Origin: Evernia prunastri
Lineage: Eukaryota > Ascomycota > Lecanoromycetes > Lecanorales > Parmeliaceae
DNA length: 12,683 nt
NCBI GenBank assembly: GCA_003184365.1
Contig: NKYR01000250.1
Location: 1 to 12,683 of the forward strand
Direction: 5' to 3'
This document shows positions 1 to 7,974 of this stretch, in pieces. The notes under the pieces were generated by a model. It worked only from the letters and a program-made list of their open reading frames with translations, was not told the origin of the DNA and did not search any database. Both the position numbers and the translations under genes were made by a program. Each line of letters opens with the position of its first letter. Position 1 is the first letter of the stretch.

Positions 1-251
1 AGGGGCTAACTGTTCTTCCTTGGCCTGGCAACTCTCCGGATCTAAATCAGATTGAGCCCTGTTGGTACCATTTGAAGCAGTACATCTCGAAGCAACCGTA
101 CCCTCCAACTACGAAAGAGCCTACGATTAAGGCCTGGGACGTTGCGTGGCGCAATTTGGAGCAGGAAAGAATAGGGAAGTGGTGTGGGAAGATGAGGGCA
201 CGAATGGAGCGTGTGATTTTGGCTAAAGGAGATAATAAATTTCATGGCTAG
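1..251 (+). pseudogene. Tc1/mariner-type transposase, C-terminal fragment (5' end outside window)
   Basis: The frame is open from base 3 to the TAG at 249-251, giving 82 residues of a DDE-superfamily transposase. Codons 21-77 read WPGNSPDLNQIEPCWYHLK, the family signature around the last catalytic acid (the E of NQIEP in the DD(34)E arrangement). It is followed by a basic helical tail with W, R and K residues, as usual at the C-terminus of fungal Tc1-like transposases. Such enzymes cut and paste an element at TA dinucleotides. The 5' part, including the first two catalytic Asp residues, lies outside the window, so I cannot tell whether the gene is intact; it is labelled as a fragment for that reason. 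About 135 bp downstream, CTGTTGTACTAACCCCCTG (388-406) could belong to the 3' terminal inverted repeat, but its partner is not in the window and no TA follows directly. Confidence 0.85.
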
Positions 252-979
252 CCATCTTATAGAGCATCATTTATTTGATAATTTAGATCATTCTAACGTT
301 ATTTAGATGTGTGGTTGTTGCGAAATAAAAATAATTAATATGGGTAGGATTTTGATTTTCTAGCCGGGGATTAATTTAAAAAAAAGTCTGTTGTACTAAC
401 CCCCTGTCATGCAGGCGTGACTAGTGGCAGGCGAAGATTGTACTTAGGGCTGAACCGGAACCGTGACGAAATTCTTAGCGAAGGGACAATTTGTTTCCTT
501 TGCGCTTTGTACTCGCAGATACGTCGTGTACATCGCAAGGAGCATTCGATGAGTGCGGCATAAGATGGTACGTACAGGGTTAGATGTCATACGCACGCGG
601 AGACGGCTATGCCAGACGGACGATTGGAAAGCAGATCCATGCAGATATACGTGAAGTAAAAAAAGCTCGATTAATGTAGGCCAGTCTTACGCGGACACCC
701 CCATCGTGTTAGGCGCATATCCCCCTTTCTGGCTGAGATATACGCAGTCTTGACTGTTTTGATGGTCATAATCTCGCTACCTACAGAGCTGTCAAGAGTG
801 GAGACGATCCTCCCTCCTTTTCGGCGATTTACACACTCGCGGCTTCGCTTATATTCCGCCTATTGACTAGACCTCAAGGATAAGCATATTGTCCAGCATT
901 AATATGCTAAGATCGAATGGTGGCTATGTGGCTGGCATTCTTGATTAATCTTTGATATTCCTTATATCTTTGATGATGA
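252..979. other. Intergenic stretch, no gene recognised
   Basis: The first ~150 bases are AT-rich and probably form the 3' end of the transposon, ending near the G/C-rich motif at about 400-412. The remainder has mixed composition with stops in all frames. No tRNA-like fold or recognisable protein fragment was found. A short minus-strand open stretch around 660-780 has no family resemblance I know. Confidence 0.5.
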
Positions 980-1139
980 CTACTCAACATGCTCATCCCG
1001 CAGCGTAGCTTTTAGCAAGAACACTAGACCTCCTGGACGTCTTTCGAAATCGAGGTAAGATTGGAACACGTCATGAGCTTCAAATCGGATGTGGGAGCTC
1101 AGAGTCGGTGGACACCATGTCTTGCCTTCTCCAATCACA
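980..1139 (-). other. Possible exon or exon relic, function unknown
   Basis: On the minus strand an open frame of about 52 codons ends at the TAG at 980-982. It is preceded by a good-looking 3' splice site (TTTTCCTAG, ending at 1140). The translation has ordinary protein composition, including RFEAHDVFQSYLDFE, but I do not recognise a family. It lies just downstream of the transcription-factor-like relic on the same strand, so it could be a later exon of that gene. However, the frame that best continues the regulator there appears to be a different one. Treat this as a hint only. Confidence 0.25.
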
Positions 1140-1208
1140 CTAGGAAAATGTCATGTACTAGAAACTTCTCACACGAGACGCGCTCTGATCGTTATCCCAA
1201 TGCATGGA

Positions 1209-1739
1209 TTAGGGAACCGAATCGTGATATATGCTTTTGAAATGATTGAGAAGAATCTGGGCAGATAGCTCCCAATGCTCCATCGTTCCCAGAGAAGTAA
1301 AGGAGAAAGAAGATTGACGACTCTGAGGAAGGCGAACGCATTAGCTAGCACAGAGATCTATGTTGCGCTTACACACCTGCTCACGATATCTCTCAAGCTG
1401 GCGATTGTGGATTTCGTACAGGTGCTCAAGGTTCATCAACAATAAGAGTGTGCATAGACAGATCTCAAACCAGTGCCGACGTCGGTCCGAGGACGCCTTC
1501 ATCTTCTTTTTCAGGCCTAACAGAAACTGTTTCTGCAGACTGTGCATAAGATTCTTCTAATTTTCATCCATCTGAGCGTCCAACAATGGGGGAATTGGGC
1601 GCCGGCCGCAATAAGGTGATTTGGATCAGTAACGGTTATCGATGCCGAGACATTCAGCACCTGTGAGATTGAAGCTTTGCGAGGCAATTCTGGTGATGAC
1701 TACGATTCTTAGGTCCCTGTTCAGCATATGGCTCTGCTC
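1209..1739 (-). pseudogene. Decayed fungal C6-type transcription factor regulatory domain
   Basis: Read in one minus-strand frame, 1739 down to 1377 gives a continuous match to the pattern I know from the C-terminal half of fungal Zn2Cys6 regulators: a helix with LNRDLRIVVITRIAS, then GAECLGI, then RRPIPPLLDAQMDE, and then RRHWFEICLCTLLLLMNLEH (compare WFTIYLxxFLLLH in that family). The frame is broken by TGA at 1626-1628 and TAG at 1557-1559. A plausible 54-bp intron (1323-1376, GTGTGT...GCTAAT...CAG) follows. The next exon contains MEHWELSAQILLNHF, again family-like, and stops at TAA 1209-1211. No Zn2Cys6 cysteine cluster was found upstream, so the DNA-binding part is lost, unrecognisable or never existed. 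The assignment rests on recalled family patterns; the stops are directly visible. The base composition is not AT-rich, so this does not look like heavy RIP. Confidence 0.6.
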
Positions 1740-1833
1740 ATTAATCAGTCACAGGTCTCACAGGGTAGATCACAGAGTACAACAACCGCCCCCGAAATCG
1801 CTGTGCTTGCCTCACAGCTGCCGGCAGGAGCTA

Positions 1834-1956
1834 TCCGTCGCAACAAGGAAGCTCAGTAATCAGCTGGTCAAGGTTTCGGCTCAGGTATAATTCGAAGCTG
1901 TCTTGGGCTTCCCGTTTCCAGAGTATGGCGTAAGAGGTAACAAAAACCGAACTATT
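1834..1956 (-). pseudogene. Possible upstream exon of the decayed regulator
   Basis: A minus-strand open stretch of 41 codons between a TGA (1957-1959) and a TAG (1831-1833) contains SYAILWKREAQDSFELYLSR, with protein-like composition. It lies about 95 bases upstream of the recognisable regulator exon on the same strand, and the sequence between them contains stops and GT/AG pairs that could be an intron. The link to the regulator is inferred from position and style, not from a clear family match. Confidence 0.3.
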
Positions 1957-2201
1957 TCATTTCCGCTGACCCAATCTTTGCTTAGAGGATTAGTGGAATC
2001 CGGTACAAATTGACGGCAGGTCAGACGCAAAGTTGGTCTTGCTGTTTCTGAAGGTTGATCCCTAACGCAGCGGTAGCTAGCCGTACCCAACGTCTTTTCT
2101 TCCACACAGCTTCATCACAATTCCGACTCGATAAATTTGTTTGAACTATCTTTCGATAGTATCCGATGCGTGTAGGGGTGTGGCCTACTTTGTCTTCAGA
2201 T

Positions 2202-2470
2202 GATTCGGGGAAATTCACCGGAAATGTTCTGAACAGCTTAAATCTATAGCCCGAAAAGCATAGAAATCGTTATCGATCTTTCCTAAACAGCTTTTCATCG
2301 ATTCTTACATGACAGTGTTTTTTGATAGGAGAGTCCGCTTGGTTCGGGGAATTCACCGTAAATGTTCTGAACGATTCGGGGCCATGACCCAAAAAAAGAA
2401 GGATATTACCATCGTTCTCTCCTAAACAGCTTCTTTTCATCTACGACAAGTCGATTTTTTCCATTTTTGA
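2202..2470. repeat. Diverged tandem duplication, two copies of ~138 bp
   Basis: Copy A begins near 2202 and copy B near 2341. Matching landmarks are ATTCACCG (2213 and 2351), AAATGTTCTGAAC soon after, and TCCTAAACAGCTT...TTTCATC (2281 and 2420), giving offsets of 138-139 bp. The copies are clearly diverged between the landmarks, so the duplication is old. It lies between the two minus-strand gene relics and does not read as coding in either strand. Confidence 0.75.
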
Positions 2471-2900
2471 TTCCGACAACATAGTATTATTCGTTAGAAG
2501 GAGTCGAGTTATTTAGATATATTAGCCGTACAGTGTGCGTGAAAGAGAAGAAGAACACGCTTCGTACAAAAATGAGCTTCCATTCGTTCGAGACTTTCGA
2601 GCATAGATTACGGCTATGGCACGGTAGACATTGGAGCCTGGAGGTTAATGGTTCTTGAGACCGACTTTGATCGTAGCTTTACCTATCTGAGAATTTCTAC
2701 GAGATCGAAGACTGAGTTCACTAGTACACTCACAGTAAGTGGAAAGGAGTGGATATCTGAAATCAATCACACCTCTAGTTATAGGTCGGAGACACACCCA
2801 GCGAAATCTGTGACTACTTTTACTACACTGAGGTAATGAGAGCGCGAAATACTTATATTCCACAGATTCCTCTGGTCAATTCAGCTTCTATTTCATCCTG
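2471..2900. other. Intergenic or eroded sequence between relics
   Basis: No gene is recognised. Open stretches of about 60-70 codons exist on both strands around 2645-2863, overlapping each other, and neither resembles a family I know. The stretch lies directly downstream of the STAND-type N-terminal relic on the minus strand, so it may hold eroded remains of that gene's later exons. Confidence 0.4.
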
Positions 2901-3394
2901 TCAGTCTGATGGCCGACACCTCATCTTCGGGTCATTCGCCCGTTGGTTTCGGATGTGGAGTCGTATATCTGCATCTAGTTCGCTTGTCTGAATGTTTATG
3001 GACAGATTGCCCATCAAGTCATGTGTCACAGTTTCTTTAAGCTTTGCAAGTGTGCTCTCTCGAAACGGATACCAAACAGTCGATGGTATACTCCTTTACT
3101 CAATGCTCCCGGGCGAATCTTGTTCAACTTGGCCATCAAGCGATCGATCCCGGCTTTGCAGGCATCAACGCTCTCAAAGACTGCAGCAGCACTGTCTTCG
3201 ATGCCGTGAAGCTCAATAGTCTCCCGTAAAAGTTGTAAAATCCTACGAAGGGTCTCAGTCGTCTCACCTAGGCTCTGAACATCGTTCCGAGAACCACTCG
3301 CTGAGTGGTAGTAATCAAGGACCGATTTGCAGGCTGTGAGACAAAAAGATAAGATGCCAATACAGGAATCAGTAACTGAAAGAGGGTCGGCCAT
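2901..3394 (-). pseudogene. Fungal STAND/NLR-type N-terminal domain, frameshifted fragment
   Basis: The minus-strand ATG at 3392-3394 begins MADPLSVTDSCIGILSFCL, the characteristic opening of the fungal N-terminal domain of STAND proteins (Helo-like N-terminal family). This domain is normally followed by a NACHT or other NTPase and repeats in proteins of fungal self/non-self recognition. The helical domain runs about 120 residues (for example ETTETLRRILQLLRETIELH) until TGA at 3026-3028. In another frame the likely continuation resumes at about 3045 as LAKLKETVTHDLMGNLSINI and ends at TGA 2901-2903. A 1-base loss near 3035-3050 explains the shift; no GT donor lies close enough for an intron. 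No NTPase or repeat domain follows. An in-frame ATG 25 codons upstream exists, but MADPL is the conserved start of the family. Most likely a broken gene; a short domain-only protein is the alternative. Confidence 0.65.
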
Positions 3395-3659
3395 TGTGCG
3401 TCTTGATGTTTCATAGACGTGAGACTGTGTCAAGTTGACATGTGGAACGCTTGCAATACATACAGGCAATCACACTAGTGAGCGGTTCCATATGCACAGT
3501 GACGACAGTCGTGGGGGAGCTTTATGCCACCGCAATCGTCAACTTCATTCCCGATGCACTATGGTTGTCTCATCTAAATCGCTTCCGGTAGTCATCTTTC
3601 GAGACTCTCGACGTCCGGCCGCAATTGTTCTCGTCTTATCTCAAGACGTAAAAGCAACG
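3395..3659. promoter_or_regulatory. Divergent intergenic region, presumed promoters
   Basis: These 265 bases separate the minus-strand STAND-type start (3394) from the plus-strand SnoaL-like start (3660). On the plus strand the SnoaL frame happens to stay open upstream to 3435, but that stretch has no family resemblance and probably is leader and promoter. No clear TATA box is seen. Confidence 0.4.
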
Positions 3660-4334
3660 ATGGACCAATACAAATCCTCATATCCGTCCACTCCCGAAGT
3701 CCCTCCGTCGCTGCGCCAGTACTTTGAAGCCTTTTATAAAATCTCGGATACCCCCGAGGCGCACGAGGGATACGTAGACTGCTTTACGAAAGATGCAATC
3801 GTGATCATGGCGAGTGCCAGGGTGGAAGGGTCTGATGGTAAGTCCTCGCATTCATCCACGAAGTACTCTCTCTACATGCGTTCCAGAAGACGTATAGAAA
3901 GAAGGTCTACTGCAGATGCTTGGCTTGCAAACGGCTATTATCTGCTTCCTCCATCCTTTTCCATGCCTTTGACACCCGCAAAACACCCCAGGTATCCTCT
4001 CCCTCCGCCACAAGATGTGGTCTGCAGTCTCGTCCCGTTCCCACCGCCCGACGAAGATCTTTCCTTTCGCTCCGGTTTCGGAGTCGGAAGCCGAACTCAT
4101 GCTCTACGGTACGGTGGAGTACGGTTTCAAAGAAGGCGGTAGTGATGGCAAAGATTGGGCTGCCCGAGCGCTCCTGGTGAAGGATGGCGCGTCGGACGGC
4201 TTGGGGGGCTGGAGGATGAAGTTTTATCAGGTGTATTTGGTAAGTTATTATTTTCTTCGCGCTGAATGGCAGAGTGGTCACGAGCGAGATGGCTGATTTG
4301 AAGAGTGGTGTAGGATTCAGCGCCGAAGAAATGA
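3660..4334 (+). CDS. SnoaL-like domain protein (NTF2-like fold), three exons
   Basis: Exons are 3660-3837, 3992-4239 and 4314-4334, joined to 148 codons. Intron 1 (154 bp) runs GTAAGT...CCCCAG in phase 1; intron 2 (74 bp) runs GTAAGT...GTGTAG in phase 0. The start has A at -3 (ACGATGG). The product is about the usual size of single-domain SnoaL-like proteins. Recognisable parts are a helical N-terminus with FYKISDTPEAHEGYVDCF, a first strand with AIVIMASARVEG, LRHKMW at the start of exon 2, then LMLYGTVEYGF, DWAARALLV and finally WRMKFYQVYL, with exon 3 adding DSAPKK. Small fungal proteins of this type share the cone-shaped pocket of polyketide cyclases and dehydratases, but their substrates are mostly unknown and none can be assigned here. 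No signal peptide is seen, so it is probably cytosolic. It stands alone, divergent from a relic and convergent with the Nudix gene. Confidence 0.9.
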
Positions 4335-5169
4335 TAGGTCTTCGTTTGTCTTGTGCCTTTTACTCACATGTCTCTCGTCCGATCAAAGGTTTGACATCTG
4401 CAGCCGACGATCAGCTCACTATACTGTCGAGCGCCGTACATATTTCGCTTATCCAGTGCCGTTCGCTCAGTCATTCATCGGCCAATGAGAGAAAATATCC
4501 TAAGCAAAACTTACGATTGGCAGTCAGCAGTGACCCACCATGTAGTCGGATTGCACACAAAACAACGTGTCAAACCACATGCCGGGCAACGCTTGGAGCT
4601 GCAAAACTCTGCTAGTCTCTCGTTTCATCGTGACTCGGATCCGATGGAGGACTGCTCCGTACAAAATGCTACTTTGGATGCGGCACCCTGGAATCTCAGT
4701 GTAATACTGGCTGATATGCTATCTACGGCTCTTATGATAGGGTACTGAATACATTGACTACTCCGTGAACAATCCTCGTGTAGTATTCATTCTATCATGC
4801 CCCGGCCGGTCTGTGTCGAGTTCTTCGCACTTATATAGTATGGGATGATGTACCTAGATGGCTGTGGATGGTGTTACTAGTTGTTGGGGGGTGTGGGGGG
4901 CTTCCGATTGCGGGTCTACTGGTTGGCCATTGATGATCTCTGATATCATTCTAAGTCGCAAAGCATGGGAAGAACGGGTCGGAAAGGTGCGACATCTAGA
5001 GACTATTCACAGAACGAAACGGCGTAATAATGAACAGTTCGGGGTTTTACTCGTAACTGTAAGCAGTATCAGGAATTCTCAACTGTCGCTCATACTATTG
5101 CCTGTTTGGTCAGCCGTGCATACGGTCCAAAGGCCGTGATCCCTAGATACCGTGCGCGATGGTCTTAGA
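4335..5169. other. Convergent intergenic region
   Basis: This lies between the 3' ends of the SnoaL-like (+) and Nudix (-) genes, so it should hold both 3' untranslated regions and terminators. Open stretches of 87-113 codons (4274-4615, 4485-4748) overlap in different frames and have no family resemblance. An imperfect inverted repeat, ATGATAGGGTACTGAATAC (4734-4752) against GTATTCATTCTATCAT (4783-4798), could form a stem with a loop of about 30 bases. Confidence 0.5.
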
Positions 5170-5946
5170 CTAGGCTTCCATGTGGTGTCTCCTTTGAATG
5201 GCTTCCCATCCTCTTCTCACCACATCCGCAGAGATGCCATTGCCCAACTTCTTGATAGCTTCTTCCACGGGCATTAGATAGCTCTCGTACAATGCCTCCT
5301 CAGCATCTACACCTGTGTTTTGATGTTTGATTGGCTCATAACCTTCTTGCTCCATTCCGATTCTGTGCTTGAGAGTCATCTCGGGATTGAATTTGGGTGG
5401 ATACTGATAAGCCATGCCTTGCTCCTTCTCTTGCGCTGACAGTGAGACTTCAAGTTCTGGAGGCACGGTCTCGGCGATGTACCAGAAGAGGATGTACTGA
5501 ACTGTCCTGGTGGCGGGAATCAGTTGTGTCCACACAGGCTCGGTCACGAAGGGTGTAGACGCTACGCTGGATGGAGGAGGGTTATGGGCTTGAGGTTGGC
5601 GAGTGGGTATAGGAAGAGGGAGAAGGCGGTTACGGTAGCCTGACTGTTGCACGTGTAAACATCTGGTCATTGTGTTCAGGTAATCTCTGAGCAAGGTACC
5701 TACTTCTTCAAATCCTTCTCTTTCAGCTCCAGAGCCTGTATCTTCGCTAGCATCTCGACGGCCTTTGGGCAAAAAGTAGTATTTGTGGGTGCTGTGGTAG
5801 CATAGTACTACCCGGCAAGATGCGAGGTGGAAGATGGCTACTCCGGCGCCGATACTCGTATTAGCACCATCCCAATTGCCAGTGACAGGTGGATCTGCCT
5901 TGGGAATTTCGGAATACTCATTGTACAACGTGGATCTTTCAGACAT
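5170..5946 (-). CDS. Nudix hydrolase domain protein, two exons
   Basis: Exons are 5704-5946 and 5170-5643, giving 238 residues; the intron is 5644-5703. I chose the ATG at 5944-5946 (MSERSTLYNEY) because it has A at -3 and the domain begins soon after. An in-frame ATG at 6007-6009 would add 21 residues, and the frame stays open to 6174. The spliced Nudix box is at residues 62-84: G62-x5-E68-x7-R76-E77-G-F-E80-E81-S-G83-Y84, close to the Gx5Ex7REUxEExGU consensus that binds the metal. The usual hydrophobic residue after RE is Gly. The strand before it (AGVAIFHLAS, VVLCYHS, YYFLPKGRRD) is typical. Nudix enzymes hydrolyse nucleoside diphosphates linked to another group; the substrate cannot be told. 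The C-terminal half has long family-specific inserts. No signal peptide or membrane segment is evident in this version, so it is probably cytosolic or nuclear. Confidence 0.9.
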   Translation of the reverse strand: MSERSTLYNEYSEIPKADPPVTGNWDGANTSIGAGVAIFHLASCRVVLCYHSTHKYYFLPKGRRDASEDTGSGAEREGFEEVGTLLRDYLNTMTRCLHVQQSGYRNRLLPLPIPTRQPQAHNPPPSSVASTPFVTEPVWTQLIPATRTVQYILFWYIAETVPPELEVSLSAQEKEQGMAYQYPPKFNPEMTLKHRIGMEQEGYEPIKHQNTGVDAEEALYESYLMPVEEAIKKLGNGISADVVRRGWEAIQRRHHMEA

Positions 5947-6292
5947 CGTCGTAGGTGCTGCTCCCGAGCTTGGATGATGAACTTTCAGGCGGCGAAAGAG
6001 AGAATTCATTTGAAAATATGGGACTGCCTTCCGTCGGGAAAGGTGCTGCCTGCTCGGTAGCCTGGTGAGTTCATCTTGGAAGCTTATATGACCGCACTTG
6101 AAAAACAATTCAGTCGGGTCAGTCTTGAAAAAGTGCAAGAAGCCGAGGTAGAGCAGAAGCCCTAATCTAACCACTAGCGCGCTTTCCAGTATCTCGCAGT
6201 CTAGTCTCAGTAATTCAGACTCTACTTTCGGGGGATGGTGATCGGATTATTATATTGCCGGACCGAAATTTTCGTCACCCCCCTCCCATAGA
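5947..6292. promoter_or_regulatory. Upstream region of the Nudix gene
   Basis: This holds the leader and presumed promoter on the minus strand. The Nudix frame is open through 6174 without an evident conserved N-terminus, which I take as leader. An A/T motif (AATATAATAAT on the minus strand, about 6246-6256) is the nearest TATA-like sequence. The region abuts the AT-rich repeat, so insertion of that element may have trimmed or replaced the original promoter. Confidence 0.35.
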
Positions 6293-7150
6293 GTCTGAGT
6301 AGGAAACCGCCAAATTCGTCAATTGAAGGACTTTTTTGTATGGGATCCTCACCATAATTGAACCGAAATCTCAATAAATTCATTTTGTCTACAAATATAT
6401 ATTCAACACAACGTCTACGTAAGAACTTAAAACTATTTCAATTTTGAAATAAATATTAAAGAACTCGATTTTTTTTTCCGATTTTTGATATATTCTTTTA
6501 TTTATTTATTATAGAGCGTATAATCTTGTTAATTTTAGCGTAGAATTTTCAACCCCCCTCTAACTTTTTACCGTTTAATCGTAAAACTTCAAACTCTATA
6601 TCAATCGACTCGTTATACTTGATAGTCTATATAAGGTTATTCGTAAATATCGTGGAACCTTAGATATAACAAAATATATTTTACTAGTTTTTTCTCTAAT
6701 ATAGACTTTTTAAGCTATTATATTAATTATACAATATAAAAATAGCTTTTTTTATTCAATACTATTATTATATATATATAAAAGTATATATAGATAGTTT
6801 TTGACATTATTTGTATTATTTATTAAAAAGTTATAATTTTTATAGAAAAAAAGAATAAAAATTTAAAAGATCTAAATAACTTCTTTCGCTTGAACCTACA
6901 CTATTTAGAATTTTTATATAGTATATAAAGATATAAATCGAATATTTCCAGAAATTTTTATAACATTTGGTGGTTTAGTTATCGCGTAATAATATATTGA
7001 AGTTTTGAATATTGAAGAGACTAGTTTCGGGGAAGTTTCGGGGTAGCTTCGTAGCTTCGGGGGTCTCTTCCGGCCCCGGGTCTAAGCTTCCGGGTGCAAA
7101 TCGGTCAATACACCAAAAAAGTCGGTCTTGGCAGGGTTTCCTACTCAGAC
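6293..7150. mobile_element. AT-rich, probably RIP-mutated DNA element with 16-bp inverted repeats
   Basis: GTCTGAGTAGGAAACC at 6293-6308 is the perfect reverse complement of GGTTTCCTACTCAGAC at 7135-7150. Just inside, GCCAA followed by GACTTTTTTG (about 6309-6339) is matched, imperfectly, by the reverse complement of the sequence at 7104-7134, so the inverted repeat decays inwards. From about 6360 to 7010 the sequence is extremely A/T-rich, dominated by TA and AA/TT steps with hardly any CA or TG, the look of RIP in ascomycete repeats. The last ~130 bases (7020-7150) are G/C-rich, with three TTCGGGG motifs. No transposase frame survives. The size fits a MITE or a decayed, internally deleted TIR transposon. 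The true ends and target-site duplication could not be fixed. Confidence 0.6.
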
Positions 7151-7391
7151 CCACCTGCGGTGGGGCCAAGCTGAGACTACTCGCAGTCACGCAGTGAGGC
7201 AGTGACGTACCTAACGACTTGCTGAATAGACATCACGCGATTCAGCTAGACAGAATGGGAGATACGAGCTCTACCTTGCACTAATGGGTGGTTGGAGCCA
7301 ACGGTCATATAGTCAGATTGGCGAGGTGGAAAGTGGGCTTCGCAAGTGAGAGGCTCCGAAGACTGCAAATAACAACAGCCTTGCTCCAAAG
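7151..7391 (+). promoter_or_regulatory. Presumed promoter and leader of the MoaE-like gene
   Basis: A 240-base spacer lies between the inverted repeat and the ATG at 7392. It contains a small near-palindrome, CCACCTGCGGTGG (7151-7163), next to the repeat end. No TATA box is obvious. The spacing means the AT-rich element sits close to the promoter of this gene. Confidence 0.35.
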
Positions 7392-7974
7392 ATGTCGGAC
7401 ACTCCAAGCACAAGCTCCCGTCAGGAGGACCAATGCATATTTGTCGCCCTTACCCACGATACCCTCAATCCTCTATCCGTAATGGCTGACGTGAAGAGCC
7501 CCAAAGCTGGCGCAATTGTACTATTCGCTGGTAGGCTTTGCACCCGTCTCCAACTCCCCAACCTACATCTAAAAGCCAGCAGGTACGACACGCGACAACT
7601 TCGGCGGTAAGCCCGTCACACATCTAGAGTATACTTCCTACCCGCCACGGGCTCTCCAAACCATGCTCTCCATCGCCCGCAGCGTGAAAGAAAAGCACGC
7701 CTTGACGGCCATCAGTATGGTTCATAGGCTAGGGGTGGTGCCTATTGGGGAAGAGAGTATACTGATTGCAGTGTCTGCTCCTCATCGACAAGCTGCGTGG
7801 AGGGGAGGCGAAGACGCCTTGGAAGAATGTAAAGAGAAAGTCGAGGTGTGGAAGTTGGAAGAATTTGGTGGGGACGAGGGTGGTGTGTGGAGAGCGAATA
7901 GGGATGGGGCTACCGGTGCTCGTGTGCCCGATAGGAATGAAGAAAGCATAGATGAGATAAGCTGTGAGATATGA
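7392..7974 (+). CDS. cnxH: Molybdopterin synthase catalytic (large) subunit, MoaE/MOCS2B type
   Basis: Exons 7392-7530 and 7583-7974 flank a 52-bp phase-1 intron (GTAGGC...CTAA...CAG) and give 176 residues, close to the usual ~150-190. The start has A at -3. Family landmarks are AGAIVLFAG then TTRDNFGG (residues 39-55, across the splice), HLEYTSYPP, MVHRLGVVPIGEESILIAVS, APHRQAAW, and the catalytic Lys region KEKVEVWKLEEF (130-141), corresponding to the KxxxPxWKxE region of E. coli MoaE. K130 and K137 would match its Lys119 and Lys126. The enzyme converts precursor Z (cPMP) to molybdopterin, taking sulfur from the thiocarboxylate of the small subunit (MoaD/CnxG), in the cytosol; the cofactor serves nitrate reductase, sulfite oxidase and xanthine dehydrogenase. 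The small-subunit gene is not in the window. The C-terminal ~20 residues (after ARVPD) look variable. The symbol follows the Aspergillus name and is by family. Confidence 0.93.

Noticed and set aside
388..412. 3' terminal inverted repeat of the Tc1-type element
   Set aside because: The motif is plausible, but the partner repeat is outside the window and no TA target duplication follows, so the end cannot be fixed.
3435..4142. A 235-codon plus-strand open frame covering SnoaL exon 1
   Set aside because: Only the part from 3660 to 3837 matches the SnoaL-like family; the upstream part is leader and the downstream part reads through intron 1 and then exon 2 in the wrong frame.
4734..4798. Imperfect inverted repeat as a terminator
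   Set aside because: Factor-independent hairpin terminators are bacterial; in a fungal convergent region this stem has no clear meaning and may be chance.
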